Source of the DNA: Lachnospiraceae bacterium
GTDB lineage: Bacteria; Bacillota_A; Clostridia; Lachnospirales; Lachnospiraceae
Assembly: GCA_024699595.1 (NCBI GenBank)
Contig: JAILPG010000153.1
Location: forward strand, 1 to 18,025
Length of the DNA stretch: 18,025 bases
Direction of reading: 5' to 3'
Of this stretch, positions 1 through 7,532 are shown one piece after another; position 1 is the first letter of the stretch; the number at the start of each line of letters is the position of its first letter. The notes beneath the pieces were generated by a model, which was given only the letters and a program-made list of their open reading frames with translations, searched no databases and was not told where the DNA came from. The translations under genes and the position numbers were made by a program.

Positions 1-1
1 T

Positions 2-115
2 GATGCGTCGGATATAGATATGATCCAGCTGACCTTGAGCAATGTAAGAGAAATAGGCGAATATCATATGCTGCAGGCTCAGAATCCGGTAATGATATTC
101 TCATTTGTTATATGA
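2..115 (+). CDS. cbiT: Detached C-terminal end of CbiT (partial)
   Basis: This stretch is open from the second base of the window to a TGA at 113-115. It encodes 37 residues that look like the normal end of cobalt-precorrin-6B C15-methyltransferase (for example IDMIQLTLSNV and AQNPVMIF, resembling the usual VEVVQVSV...AQNPVFI ending). The body of CbiT lies on the opposite strand and loses its own ending at 361. Placing GCG (base 5) after the GAT codon at 363-361 gives a seamless reading ...KEHD-ASDIDM.... The fragment overlaps the cbiA start by ATGA, as expected for consecutive operon genes. It is therefore the true 3' end of cbiJET, displaced by an inverted joint, and not an independent gene. 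Confidence 0.85.
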   Translation, partial: DASDIDMIQLTLSNVREIGEYHMLQAQNPVMIFSFVI

Positions 116-360
116 TCGATATGAACAAAAAAACAGAGAAAAAAAAGATAAACAGAGTTATGATCGCTGCAGGTAGCAGTTCAAGCGGAAAGACGATGAT
201 CACCTGCGGCCTGTTAAAAGCACTTAAAAACAGAGGGCTTGATCTTAATGCGTATAAGTGCGGTCCTGACTATATAGATCCTATGTTTCACAGTACGGTT
301 CTTAATATCGAAAGCGAGAACCTGGATTCCTATCTCTCATCCAAAGATCAGATCATACGT
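112..360 (+). CDS. cbiA: Cobyrinic acid a,c-diamide synthase CbiA, N-terminal fragment
   Basis: CbiA amidates the a and c side chains of cobyrinic acid using ATP and glutamine. The visible 83 codons carry the N-terminal dethiobiotin-synthetase-like P-loop (AAGSSSSGKT), the YKCGPDYIDP motif and ENLDSYL, all characteristic of CbiA/CobB. The full family protein is about 450 residues, so more than 80% is missing, including the glutamine amidotransferase half. The reading frame stays open to 483, but the residues after codon 83 are antisense of cbiT and have no meaning. The start at 112 overlaps the cbiT stop by ATGA. An in-frame ATG at 121 is possible, and neither has a clear ribosome binding site, so coupled translation is likely. 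The rest of the gene should lie outside the window. Confidence 0.88.
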
Positions 361-2238
361 ATCATGTTCTTTAAGCATTCCTCTTACTTCATCTATCGTT
401 TCAAGGCTTACTGCATTTATGACGTAGCGTACGCCTCTCTTCTTTTTCTTTATCTCATCAATGATAGGAGAAAGCATGTGTGAGCTTCCTCCGATAAATA
501 CACAGTCCGGAGCTTCAATATCCTTTAGGCTTTGAGGTGCTTCGCCCTTTATCGCGATTACATTCATCGCATGATGCTTTTCTATGTTCTTAAGCATCAA
601 CTCATATGCCGTATCGTTCTTTTCAAAGGAATATATCTTAAGTGATGGATGAATCGCTGCAGCCTCTATGGCAACAGAACCGGTTCCGCCACCTATATCA
701 TAAACAACATCACCTTCTGAAAGAGAAAGCCTTATTATGCTCTCATGTCTTACGCACTCCTTAGTCATGGGCACCTTGTCGCGTATGAATTCCTCATCAT
801 TTAGCACATTTATGAGCGGCCGCTTCTTGTTTTCTTCATTTACTATCAGTGCGGTCATGATGCCTTTATGATAAAATGATGCAGCTTCTTTTTCTGAAAG
901 CTTTATAAGCTTCTCATCTTCATAAGACATGTCAATACCCACATATATCTCACATTTTAGTTCAAGTTGTAATAGCTCATTACCTATATCTCTTATATCC
1001 TCGTCACCGGATAACAGGACAAAGGTCTTCTTGCTGTATCTTACAGTCTGTATCAGCTCATTCATGCTGAAAGAATCTTTTCTGCCGTGGATGCTGAATA
1101 TCTTAGCATCATCGTAGCTTAAGCCGGTAAGCGAAGAAAGATACGAGACAGACGATATCCCCGGAAGTATCCTTATATCAGCCTCTTTATCCCACTTACC
1201 AAGAGCAAGACTCATCGCTTTGGTTCCGCTGTACATGCCGCTGTCACCGCTAAAGAGAATAACGGATTTTTGAATGCTCTTATCATTTTCAAGAACAGGT
1301 ATTATATTCCCTGCCAGATACATATCATATTTTTTCTTTGCACTGATACGATCGATCACCCTTTTTGCACCGAATACGGCATCAACCTCTTCAATGGCAG
1401 TTTTAACTTCATATGTGAGATTTTTATCAGATCCCATCCCGAGACCAGCAAGGATGATGCTTCGCTTTATTTTGTATTCCTCAGAGGTTATCATCCTGTA
1501 AACATCGTAAATATCCTTACCCTCTTCCTTTTGAGGTCTTTTAATCACATGGCAGGTGATAGAAAGCTCTCCTGCTGCTCTTATTTTTTCTTCAAATCCG
1601 CCGACACTGCCGCTTTCCTTTGTAACCAGATGTCTGATATCGTACTGCTTCATGACAGCCATATTCATCTCTTTGCCAAAAGGCCCCTGCATGGCAATTA
1701 TGTTTTTCGGACTTATGGATTCCTTTATACATAAATCAAGGCTCTCAGGTACGGGAAGGACTCTTACATATGTCCTTTCCTTTGTATCTTTACTCACATT
1801 CTTGCAATATGCATTAAGCTCCTTGCTTCCGGTTGTCAGAAGTATGTTTCCATCAGTCTTATCAAGAGCCTTGGCGCACTGCTCAACGCTCTCATAAGTC
1901 TTATGATCAAAACTGACATCAGCTTCCTTTCTGATCACCCTGACATATTTTGCACCCACAAGACCAGTGGCCTCTTTGATGTTTTTTGTTACATCTGTCG
2001 CATACGGATGTGTCGCATCTACAATAAGATCATCAGGGCCCATTCCTTCCTGTTTCATGACATCAGCCATCTGATAAACGTCAAGACGCCCGACACTTAT
2101 CCTTGAAAACTCGCTCTTTTTTGTCATCTCGTTGCCGTATTCAGTCGCAACGCAGACAAGATGATCTATGCCCTTTTCATCGAGCATCGATGAAAGCTCT
2201 CTTCCTTCAGTTGTTCCGGAAAATATGATTATTCTCAC
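337..2238 (-). CDS. cbiJET: CbiJ-CbiE-CbiT triple fusion (precorrin-6A reductase / C5- and C15-methyltransferase), 3' end disrupted
   Basis: Residues 1-255 are CbiJ (cobalt-precorrin-6A reductase; SGTTEGREL at 7-15, DATHPYA at 74-80). Residues about 259-465 are CbiE (cobalt-precorrin-7 C5-methyltransferase; LAGLGMGS at 263-270, SGDSGMYSG at 330-338). Residues about 475 onward are CbiT (decarboxylating C15-methyltransferase; SAM loop DIGGGTGS at 514-521). All three act in successive steps of ring contraction and methylation. CbiE-CbiT fusions are well known (CobL-like); adding CbiJ is rarer but seen in clostridia. The start is GTG, overlapping the cbiH stop as GTGA. Native sequence ends at residue 626; the last seven residues to the stop at 337 are antisense cbiA. 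With the tail at 5-112 restored the protein would be about 662 residues. Confidence 0.93.
   Translation of the reverse strand: MRIIIFSGTTEGRELSSMLDEKGIDHLVCVATEYGNEMTKKSEFSRISVGRLDVYQMADVMKQEGMGPDDLIVDATHPYATDVTKNIKEATGLVGAKYVRVIRKEADVSFDHKTYESVEQCAKALDKTDGNILLTTGSKELNAYCKNVSKDTKERTYVRVLPVPESLDLCIKESISPKNIIAMQGPFGKEMNMAVMKQYDIRHLVTKESGSVGGFEEKIRAAGELSITCHVIKRPQKEEGKDIYDVYRMITSEEYKIKRSIILAGLGMGSDKNLTYEVKTAIEEVDAVFGAKRVIDRISAKKKYDMYLAGNIIPVLENDKSIQKSVILFSGDSGMYSGTKAMSLALGKWDKEADIRILPGISSVSYLSSLTGLSYDDAKIFSIHGRKDSFSMNELIQTVRYSKKTFVLLSGDEDIRDIGNELLQLELKCEIYVGIDMSYEDEKLIKLSEKEAASFYHKGIMTALIVNEENKKRPLINVLNDEEFIRDKVPMTKECVRHESIIRLSLSEGDVVYDIGGGTGSVAIEAAAIHPSLKIYSFEKNDTAYELMLKNIEKHHAMNVIAIKGEAPQSLKDIEAPDCVFIGGSSHMLSPIIDEIKKKKRGVRYVINAVSLETIDEVRGMLKEHDTYDLIFG
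355..366. other. Inverted joint between cbiA and cbiT
   Basis: Left of about 360 the plus strand codes for CbiA (last meaningful codon CGT 358-360). From 361 onward the minus strand codes for CbiT, whose last native codon is GAT at 363-361. The bases ATCA at 361-364 are the reverse complement of TGAT at 1-4, where the detached cbiT tail begins. So the window starts at the same point in cbiT at which the body breaks off. An 8-bp palindrome ATACGTAT covers 355-362. This looks like a fold-back or inverted chimera at a contig end, or a true inversion of about 360 bp. Confidence 0.8.
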
Positions 2239-2966
2239 TTATTCTCATAGCCTCTCGGTGTTACCATTTTTTTGTTGATCATCTTAGTATTTGAATTGCC
2301 GATAAAGACAGTCGTGAACATATCCACCTGCTTTTCGGCAAGCTCTTTTAACGTGCATACATTCATTTCAGTACCGTCTCTTCCAATGTTTTTTACATAG
2401 CCGCAGACTGTATCAGGTGATATTTCGGTTAACATAATATCGCATGCTTTTTTAAGATAGTCTGCTCTCTTATGGCTTGAAGGATTATATATCACGATAC
2501 TAAAATCGCCTTTTGAAGCGCATCTTATTCTATTTTCTATGAGTTCCCACGGGGTTAAAAGGTCGCTTAAGCTTATCACACAGAAATCGTGGTTTATGGG
2601 AGCCCCTAAAAGAGCAGCCCCCGATGATGCAGCCGTTATACCCGGTATGATCTCAACATCATCAAATCCCATCTTTTGAGCAGTCTCATAAAGTGGAGAA
2701 GCCATTCCGTAGATACCTGCATCTCCGCTGCATATAAGAGCAACGATCTTTCCGCTGTTTGCAAGATCCACACATGCCCTGCATCTGTCTATCTCCTGCT
2801 TCATTGCGCTTTCCATATATTCCTTTTCAGGATAATAAGCCTTTACGATATCCGTATAAGCCCTGTATCCTACGATGATATCGCATTCATTTAGCACTTT
2901 TTTTGCCCTGTCTGTCATGAACGCTTTGTCACCCGGGCCTATTCCGACAACATATATCTTTCCCAT
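2235..2966 (-). CDS. cbiH: Cobalt-precorrin-3 C17-methyltransferase (ring contraction)
   Basis: CbiH uses S-adenosylmethionine to methylate C17 and drive ring contraction of cobalt-precorrin-3 in the cytoplasm. The 243 residues match the family length. The tetrapyrrole-methylase signature is VVGIGPGDKAFMTDRA near residues 6-21, followed by IVGYRAY (31-37), the loop CSGDAGIYGMA (79-89) and IPGITAASSGAALLGAP (107-123), which is typical of CbiH/CobJ. The ATG start lies 4 nt after the cbiG stop, with an AAAAGG sequence inside the end of cbiG as a modest ribosome binding site. The stop overlaps the GTG start of cbiJET. Confidence 0.95.
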   Translation of the reverse strand: MGKIYVVGIGPGDKAFMTDRAKKVLNECDIIVGYRAYTDIVKAYYPEKEYMESAMKQEIDRCRACVDLANSGKIVALICSGDAGIYGMASPLYETAQKMGFDDVEIIPGITAASSGAALLGAPINHDFCVISLSDLLTPWELIENRIRCASKGDFSIVIYNPSSHKRADYLKKACDIMLTEISPDTVCGYVKNIGRDGTEMNVCTLKELAEKQVDMFTTVFIGNSNTKMINKKMVTPRGYENK

Positions 2967-2970
2967 ATAC

Positions 2971-3960
2971 TCAAAACCTTTTTGCTACGGCAACGGTCAT
3001 GCCGTTTCCTGCCTGCTTTCCTACAATGAGTTCAGAGTTTGTTCCTGCTGCGAGCACTGCAGCTCTTTCACAGACGTTGTCAACTCCCACTGTCTTTTTT
3101 ACAAATTCCGATGAATCAAACTCTCCCTTAAGCCTGTTTAAAAGACCGGCATCAAATGTGATGAGAGGTATACTGTATCTGTCCTTCAGATAGTTAAGAG
3201 CTTCTTCATCTTCCTTTACATCGATGCTTGCAAATGCATATACATCACTGATATCGATATCATTTGCCTTTAATACATCAAATAGAAACTCTTCGGCAGT
3301 TTTCTTATCCAGTCCCTTTTTCATGCCAATACCTACTGTGTATCTTTTGGGCATGAGCAAAAGGTCATACTCCTTGTCTGTCTCATTGGCTACTATGATA
3401 TCTACTTTTTTATCAGGCGGATAATCCTTTATCGATATAGTTACAGGCTTTCCTTCTATTGCTTTTGCAGAAACCTTTTTTATCCCCTCTCTGTTACATA
3501 TCTTAAGTGAGTTTTCCTTAGCAAACACATCGGCAGAAAAAGCTGCGTGCGAATCTGTAGATGTAGTGATCACCGCCTGCGCATCTATAAGCTTTGATAT
3601 GACAGTGGCAAGCTTGTTTGCTCCTCCTGCATGACCACCGATTACCGGTATGACATATCTTCCAAGATCGTCTATGACGATCACAGGGCTGTCGCTTAGC
3701 TTATCCTTTGCAAATGAGGATATCGCCCTTACCGCTATCCCCATCGCTCCTACAAATATCACAGCATTGTGTTCTTCAAACTGTTTTTTTGTCCAGTCTA
3801 TCAGCGATTCTTTTACGCTTTCAAATCCCTCGCAATCTGAGTCTTCGCCCATGCTTATGTAAGCCTGTGCTCTTTCAAGTCCGGCTTTGGTCAGTTTTTC
3901 GTTTATTCTCTCTATAAGTGCCTTACCGTCTTTTGTAAAGCATATCGCAGCTTTTTTCAT
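2971..3960 (-). CDS. cbiG: Cobalt-precorrin-5A hydrolase
   Basis: CbiG opens the delta-lactone of cobalt-precorrin-5A and releases acetaldehyde, a step specific to the anaerobic pathway. The protein has 329 residues. Evidence is the N-terminal and central region with FVGAMGIAVRAI (69-80), VIDDLGRYVIPVIGGHAGGAN (95-115, the hallmark GGHxGGAN), and a C-terminal domain beginning near residue 209 with VGIGMKKG, the CbiG C-terminal motif. Its presence, with cbiD and cbiK, marks the oxygen-independent route. The gap to the cbiF stop is 6 nt, and the AGAAAAGGAA sequence in the end of cbiF can serve as ribosome binding site. Confidence 0.95.
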   Translation of the reverse strand: MKKAAICFTKDGKALIERINEKLTKAGLERAQAYISMGEDSDCEGFESVKESLIDWTKKQFEEHNAVIFVGAMGIAVRAISSFAKDKLSDSPVIVIDDLGRYVIPVIGGHAGGANKLATVISKLIDAQAVITTSTDSHAAFSADVFAKENSLKICNREGIKKVSAKAIEGKPVTISIKDYPPDKKVDIIVANETDKEYDLLLMPKRYTVGIGMKKGLDKKTAEEFLFDVLKANDIDISDVYAFASIDVKEDEEALNYLKDRYSIPLITFDAGLLNRLKGEFDSSEFVKKTVGVDNVCERAAVLAAGTNSELIVGKQAGNGMTVAVAKRF

Positions 3961-3966
3961 AAATTG

Positions 3967-4725
3967 TCAAGATGTTCCTTTTCTGAAGCCTGTCGTAAAG
4001 CTGGGATCATACAGTTTTGATCTGTCAAACTTTTCGTGTATTACAGCATCTCCCACAAGTACGACTGCAGTCTTTGTTATATCATTTTTCCTTCCTGTTT
4101 CACAAAGGGTTCCGACAGTGCAGATAAGCTTTACCTCCTCAGGCCACGTTGCCTTGTATACGATAGCTGCCGGGGTGTTTATGTCATAACCGCCTTGAAT
4201 CAGCTTTTCCTGAAGCCTGTCAAGCATCCCCGCGCTTAGATATATGGCCATCGAGGCTTTATGTGATGCTAACAGTTCAATTTTTTCATCTTCAGGTACA
4301 GGGGTCCTTCCCTCCATCCTTGTGATGATGAGCGACTGTGATATACCAGGAAGCGTATATTCGATATCAAGAGAAGCCGCAGCGCCGAAGCAGGCACTTA
4401 CTCCCGGGCATGATCTGTAGCTGATCCCCTGTTTATCGAGTTCATCCATCTGCTCTCTTACAGCGCCGTATATGCTCTGTTCACCGGTATGCAGCCTTAC
4501 TGTATCCTTGCCTTCCTGTTCAGCCTTTATCATTATATCTATGACCTCTTCAAGAGTCAGCTTTGAACTGTCATAGACTTTTGCTTTCTCTTTTGCATAT
4601 GACAAAAGCTCGGGATTAACTAAACTCCCGGCATATATTATCACATCAGCCTTCTTTAAAAGTTCCATTCCTCTGACCGTTATAAGATCGATCGCTCCCG
4701 GTCCGGCTCCTACAAAATCAATCAT
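3967..4725 (-). CDS. cbiF: Cobalt-precorrin-4 C11-methyltransferase
   Basis: CbiF transfers a methyl group from S-adenosylmethionine to C11 of cobalt-precorrin-4. Signatures are FVGAGPGAIDLITVRG at the N-terminus (4-19), IIYAGSLVNPELL (29-41), the loop RLHTGEQSIYGA (77-88; usual form RLHTGDPSLYGA) and CPGVSACFGAAA (106-117). I chose the ATG at 4725 (252 residues), although the frame is open to an upstream ATG at 4776. The 4725 start puts the conserved FVGAGPG at the usual distance, has a GGAGAAA ribosome binding site 7 nt upstream, and overlaps cbiD by only 8 nt. The longer start would add 17 residues without family resemblance. Confidence 0.95.
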   Translation of the reverse strand: MIDFVGAGPGAIDLITVRGMELLKKADVIIYAGSLVNPELLSYAKEKAKVYDSSKLTLEEVIDIMIKAEQEGKDTVRLHTGEQSIYGAVREQMDELDKQGISYRSCPGVSACFGAAASLDIEYTLPGISQSLIITRMEGRTPVPEDEKIELLASHKASMAIYLSAGMLDRLQEKLIQGGYDINTPAAIVYKATWPEEVKLICTVGTLCETGRKNDITKTAVVLVGDAVIHEKFDRSKLYDPSFTTGFRKGTS

Positions 4726-5818
4726 TAGCTTTCTCCATGAATTCGTCGGCTGCGTTTGTCTTTCCAAGCAGCCCAAATCTGTTTGAATAAACGATGCATT
4801 CTACTGAAAGCTCATCTGTCGCTCTCTTACTTAGATAATATGATATGCGCTCCATAACATATTCAAAGCATAATTTTTCTATCCCGGCTTTTATCATGTA
4901 TTCATAGGCTTCTTCAGTCGACAGGCTGTCAAGTATCGATGCGATCGACTCTTTATCCGCTCCGCATTTAAATGCAGCCGCTGCCATTAATTCCATCCTG
5001 CAGTCGGCTTCATGAGAATGGGTATTCATGATGCCGCCCGAAACCTTTATGAGCTTTCCGACATGTCCCACAAGAAGCATCTTCTTAAATCCGATAGATC
5101 TTGCCATGTCTATCGTCTCCCCGATATAGTTTGAACACTTGACTGCCTTTTCAAGATCATATCCGTAGTGCTTATTCATAAACTCTAAGCCGTAATTGCC
5201 GGGTGTTACCACGGCGATATCCGCTCCCAGGGCCTTTTTCTGGTTCAGTTCGACTTTTATGGTATCAAGAAGCGCACGGGTGCTCATGGGCTCGACTATG
5301 CCGGATGTTCCGATTATCGATATGCCGCCTTCTATTCCAAGTCTTGGGTTGAATGTCTTCTTTGCGATCTCTTCACCTTCAGGAACGGATATGACAACTT
5401 TAATCGAATCCTTGCAGTCAAATATATCCATTACTTCTTTCACTTCACTTTCGATCATCATTCTCGGAACGGAATTGATCGCAGCATTCCCCTCTGCCTG
5501 ATCAAGACCCGGTCTTGTGACTCTTCCGACTCCTTTTCCGCCTTCTATGAGAATCTGTGATAGTCCGTCTCTTACAAGCGATACGCAAGCATAGATTAAA
5601 ATGCCGTTCGTGATATCCGGATCATCTCCGCTGTCTTTTCTTACAGCACAGCTTACGCATTCCTCGCTGATATTTATATCCTCGATCGTAGGTTCATAAA
5701 GTATGCCGGCAGGAGTATCTATCTTTATTGAGTTTTTCCTGTTTCCTCCAAGAAGCATGCTAGATGCGGCTTTCGCTGCCGCAGCCGCACAGCTTCCGGT
5801 AGTAAATCCCGATCTCAA
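4718..5818 (-). CDS. cbiD: Cobalt-precorrin-5B C1-methyltransferase
   Basis: CbiD methylates C1 of cobalt-precorrin-5B and is unrelated to the other pathway methyltransferases. At 366 residues it has the family's usual length. The N-terminal hallmark RSGFTTGSCAAAAAKAA is complete, followed by the VTRPGLDQAEGNAAINSVPR-type block and IIGTSGIVEPMS. The start codon is TTG at 5818-5816: an in-frame TAA lies three codons upstream and the hallmark begins at the next residue, so no ATG is available. A GAGGGA ribosome binding site (5828-5833) lies 9 nt before it. The TTG overlaps the cbiC stop as TTGA. Confidence 0.96.
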   Translation of the reverse strand: MRSGFTTGSCAAAAAKAASSMLLGGNRKNSIKIDTPAGILYEPTIEDINISEECVSCAVRKDSGDDPDITNGILIYACVSLVRDGLSQILIEGGKGVGRVTRPGLDQAEGNAAINSVPRMMIESEVKEVMDIFDCKDSIKVVISVPEGEEIAKKTFNPRLGIEGGISIIGTSGIVEPMSTRALLDTIKVELNQKKALGADIAVVTPGNYGLEFMNKHYGYDLEKAVKCSNYIGETIDMARSIGFKKMLLVGHVGKLIKVSGGIMNTHSHEADCRMELMAAAAFKCGADKESIASILDSLSTEEAYEYMIKAGIEKLCFEYVMERISYYLSKRATDELSVECIVYSNRFGLLGKTNAADEFMEKAND

Positions 5819-6453
5819 AGTATATTATCCCTCATCATGTATAAAACAGCGTTGCATATGGCAGCCGCCACATTGCTGCCGCCTTTTCTACCCCTGTTTA
5901 CTATGTGGTCGATATCACTGTTAATTATCAGCTCTTTTGCTGCCTCGACATTGACAAACCCGACAGGTACTCCCACAACGAACGCGGGTACATATCCCAT
6001 GTCGTAATGCTCTCTTATCGTCATTAAAGCCGTGGGTGCATTTCCAATGACAAATATGACAGGCTTATTTAATGTCATTGCTCTTTCCATGCTCACACTG
6101 GCCCTTGTCACTCCTCTTTTTGCGGCCTCATTTGCGATATCCTCATCAGCCATGTAGCAGTGTATCTCACAGCCGTATTTTGAAAGCTCTTTTTTGTTTA
6201 TTCCCGACAGAGCCATGTTTGTATCCGTTACGATAACCGCCCCGTTTTGTATAAGAGACTTAAATACATTGATCGCATCGTTTGAGAACACGAGCGTATC
6301 CGCATAATCAAAATCGGCAGTCGTGTGTATGCAGCGCTTGATGACAGGAGCATTATTTTCATCAAGTACGATACCCCTGTCCTGCAGCTCTTTTGTTATG
6401 ATCTCAAAGCTTCTCTTTTCTATCTCAGACGGTCTTACATATTCAATGTCCAT
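5815..6453 (-). CDS. cbiC: Cobalt-precorrin-8 methylmutase
   Basis: CbiC moves the C11 methyl group to C12 to give cobyrinic acid. The 212-residue protein has the catalytic region RCIHTTADFDYAD, with the histidine at residue 43, the same position as the catalytic His of the CobH/CbiC family. The blocks VTDTNMALSGI and FVIGNAPTAL, and the NRGRKGGSNVAAAICNA ending, are also diagnostic. It overlaps the end of cobD by 11 nt and the TTG start of cbiD by 4 nt, so translation is probably coupled on both sides. Confidence 0.96.
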   Translation of the reverse strand: MDIEYVRPSEIEKRSFEIITKELQDRGIVLDENNAPVIKRCIHTTADFDYADTLVFSNDAINVFKSLIQNGAVIVTDTNMALSGINKKELSKYGCEIHCYMADEDIANEAAKRGVTRASVSMERAMTLNKPVIFVIGNAPTALMTIREHYDMGYVPAFVVGVPVGFVNVEAAKELIINSDIDHIVNRGRKGGSNVAAAICNAVLYMMRDNIL

Positions 6454-7492
6454 TTATTATCTCTCTTATAATCTCTATAAGTATTTTGTTTGATCTATGA
6501 TCCTTTATCGCTATCCTGTAAAATCCTCTTCCCAGTCCATAAGAGTTAGAAAGATCTCTTATAAGTATCTTTCTCTTTAACAGTTCCTCATACAATTCAT
6601 GGTCAGTTTCTATAAGGATAAATGTCGTGTCGCTCTCATATACATTAAGTCCGAGTGTCTTTAATTCATCAGTCAGATATGTCCTCTCTTTTCTGATCAT
6701 ATCCAGAGATTGATCAATAAATCCTTTCTCGGATAAGAGTCCTGCTCCTGCCTTTATGACCTCTTCGGAGATGACTGAGAGATTCCATTCGGGAAGTTGA
6801 TTTTTTATTCCTGTGATCATCTCTTTATCTGCCATCACATATCCCGTTCTTATACCCGGAAGAGCAAAGATCTTTGTCATGGATCTCAGTATTATCAGTC
6901 TGTCATACGACTTTAGCATAGCCAATGCATCAAAACCATTTTGAGCTTTATCAGAAAGGTGATAGAAGCTTTGATCCAGTATCACATATGTATCGTTTGT
7001 TTTTGCCCTGTCAAGAATCGATAGCAGAAGATCATCATCGATATTTTTTCCTGTCGGATTCCAGGGATCGCAAAGGAATATTAGATCAATGTCTTTATCC
7101 ATCAGATCGATGATACCTTCTGTAAGCTTAAAGCCATTTTCTTTTTTCAGGAAATATGTCTTGATATCGCAGTTATGTAAACTATTAAGTGCATATCTGT
7201 ATCCGCTAAAGCAAGGCTCTATCAGCAGAGCATTTCGCGGATCAATTGCTCTCACAGCAGCAAATATGAGCTCGCTAGCCCCGTTTCCTGCCATTACGCA
7301 TTCAGGTGATATTCCTTCTTTATCTGCAATGCTTTTTTTTACACTCTCCTGCTTGCTGTCGGGATATGTCCCTGCCCTTGATACACCCTCTTTTATTGCT
7401 TCACTTATATCATCCGGTATACCCGTGGGGTTGAGATTGACCGAAAAATCAATATCTACTTTGTTTCTGTATATGTCTCCGCCGTGGTTCAT
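6443..7492 (-). CDS. cobD: L-threonine-O-3-phosphate decarboxylase
   Basis: This PLP enzyme makes (R)-1-amino-2-propanol phosphate, the arm joining the corrin ring to the nucleotide loop. The 349 residues show the fold-type I aminotransferase pattern: NHGGDIYR at the N-terminus typical of CobD, CDPWNPTG (141-148), and the PLP-binding lysine in SMTKIFALPGIRTGY (K207). The segment LDQSF at 172-176 has Gln where many relatives have Glu in DEAF/DESF; Asp173, which pairs with the PLP nitrogen, is kept. A generic histidinol-phosphate aminotransferase is the alternative, but the N-terminus and neighbours favour CobD. The GAGGGAAG ribosome binding site sits between the hairpin at 7504-7532 and the ATG. 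Confidence 0.93.
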   Translation of the reverse strand: MNHGGDIYRNKVDIDFSVNLNPTGIPDDISEAIKEGVSRAGTYPDSKQESVKKSIADKEGISPECVMAGNGASELIFAAVRAIDPRNALLIEPCFSGYRYALNSLHNCDIKTYFLKKENGFKLTEGIIDLMDKDIDLIFLCDPWNPTGKNIDDDLLLSILDRAKTNDTYVILDQSFYHLSDKAQNGFDALAMLKSYDRLIILRSMTKIFALPGIRTGYVMADKEMITGIKNQLPEWNLSVISEEVIKAGAGLLSEKGFIDQSLDMIRKERTYLTDELKTLGLNVYESDTTFILIETDHELYEELLKRKILIRDLSNSYGLGRGFYRIAIKDHRSNKILIEIIREIINGH

Positions 7493-7503
7493 CTTCCCTC
7501 TTT

Positions 7504-7532
7504 GTTTACATAATTTTCACTATTATGTAAAC
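7504..7532 (-). repeat. Perfect 11-bp inverted repeat at the cbiB/cobD junction
   Basis: Arms GTTTACATAAT and ATTATGTAAAC are exact reverse complements separated by 7 nt. The structure covers the last codons and stop of cbiB and ends just before the cobD ribosome binding site. No T-run follows on the minus strand, so it does not look like a terminator. It may protect or process the mRNA, or tune cobD translation. Each arm contains the decamer GTTTACATAA, which recurs elsewhere in the operon. Confidence 0.7.

Noticed and set aside
112..483. A 123-residue plus-strand gene taken at full length
   Set aside because: Only codons 1-83 resemble CbiA. From 361 on the frame is antisense of cbiT, so the end is a product of the inverted joint.
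4726..4776. Longer start for cbiF at 4776
   Set aside because: The added 17 residues do not resemble the family and would extend the overlap with cbiD to 59 nt; the ATG at 4725 has a better ribosome binding site.
7504..7532. Rho-independent terminator after cbiB
   Set aside because: The stem is A/T-rich, no T-run follows on the minus strand, and the cobD ribosome binding site follows at once.
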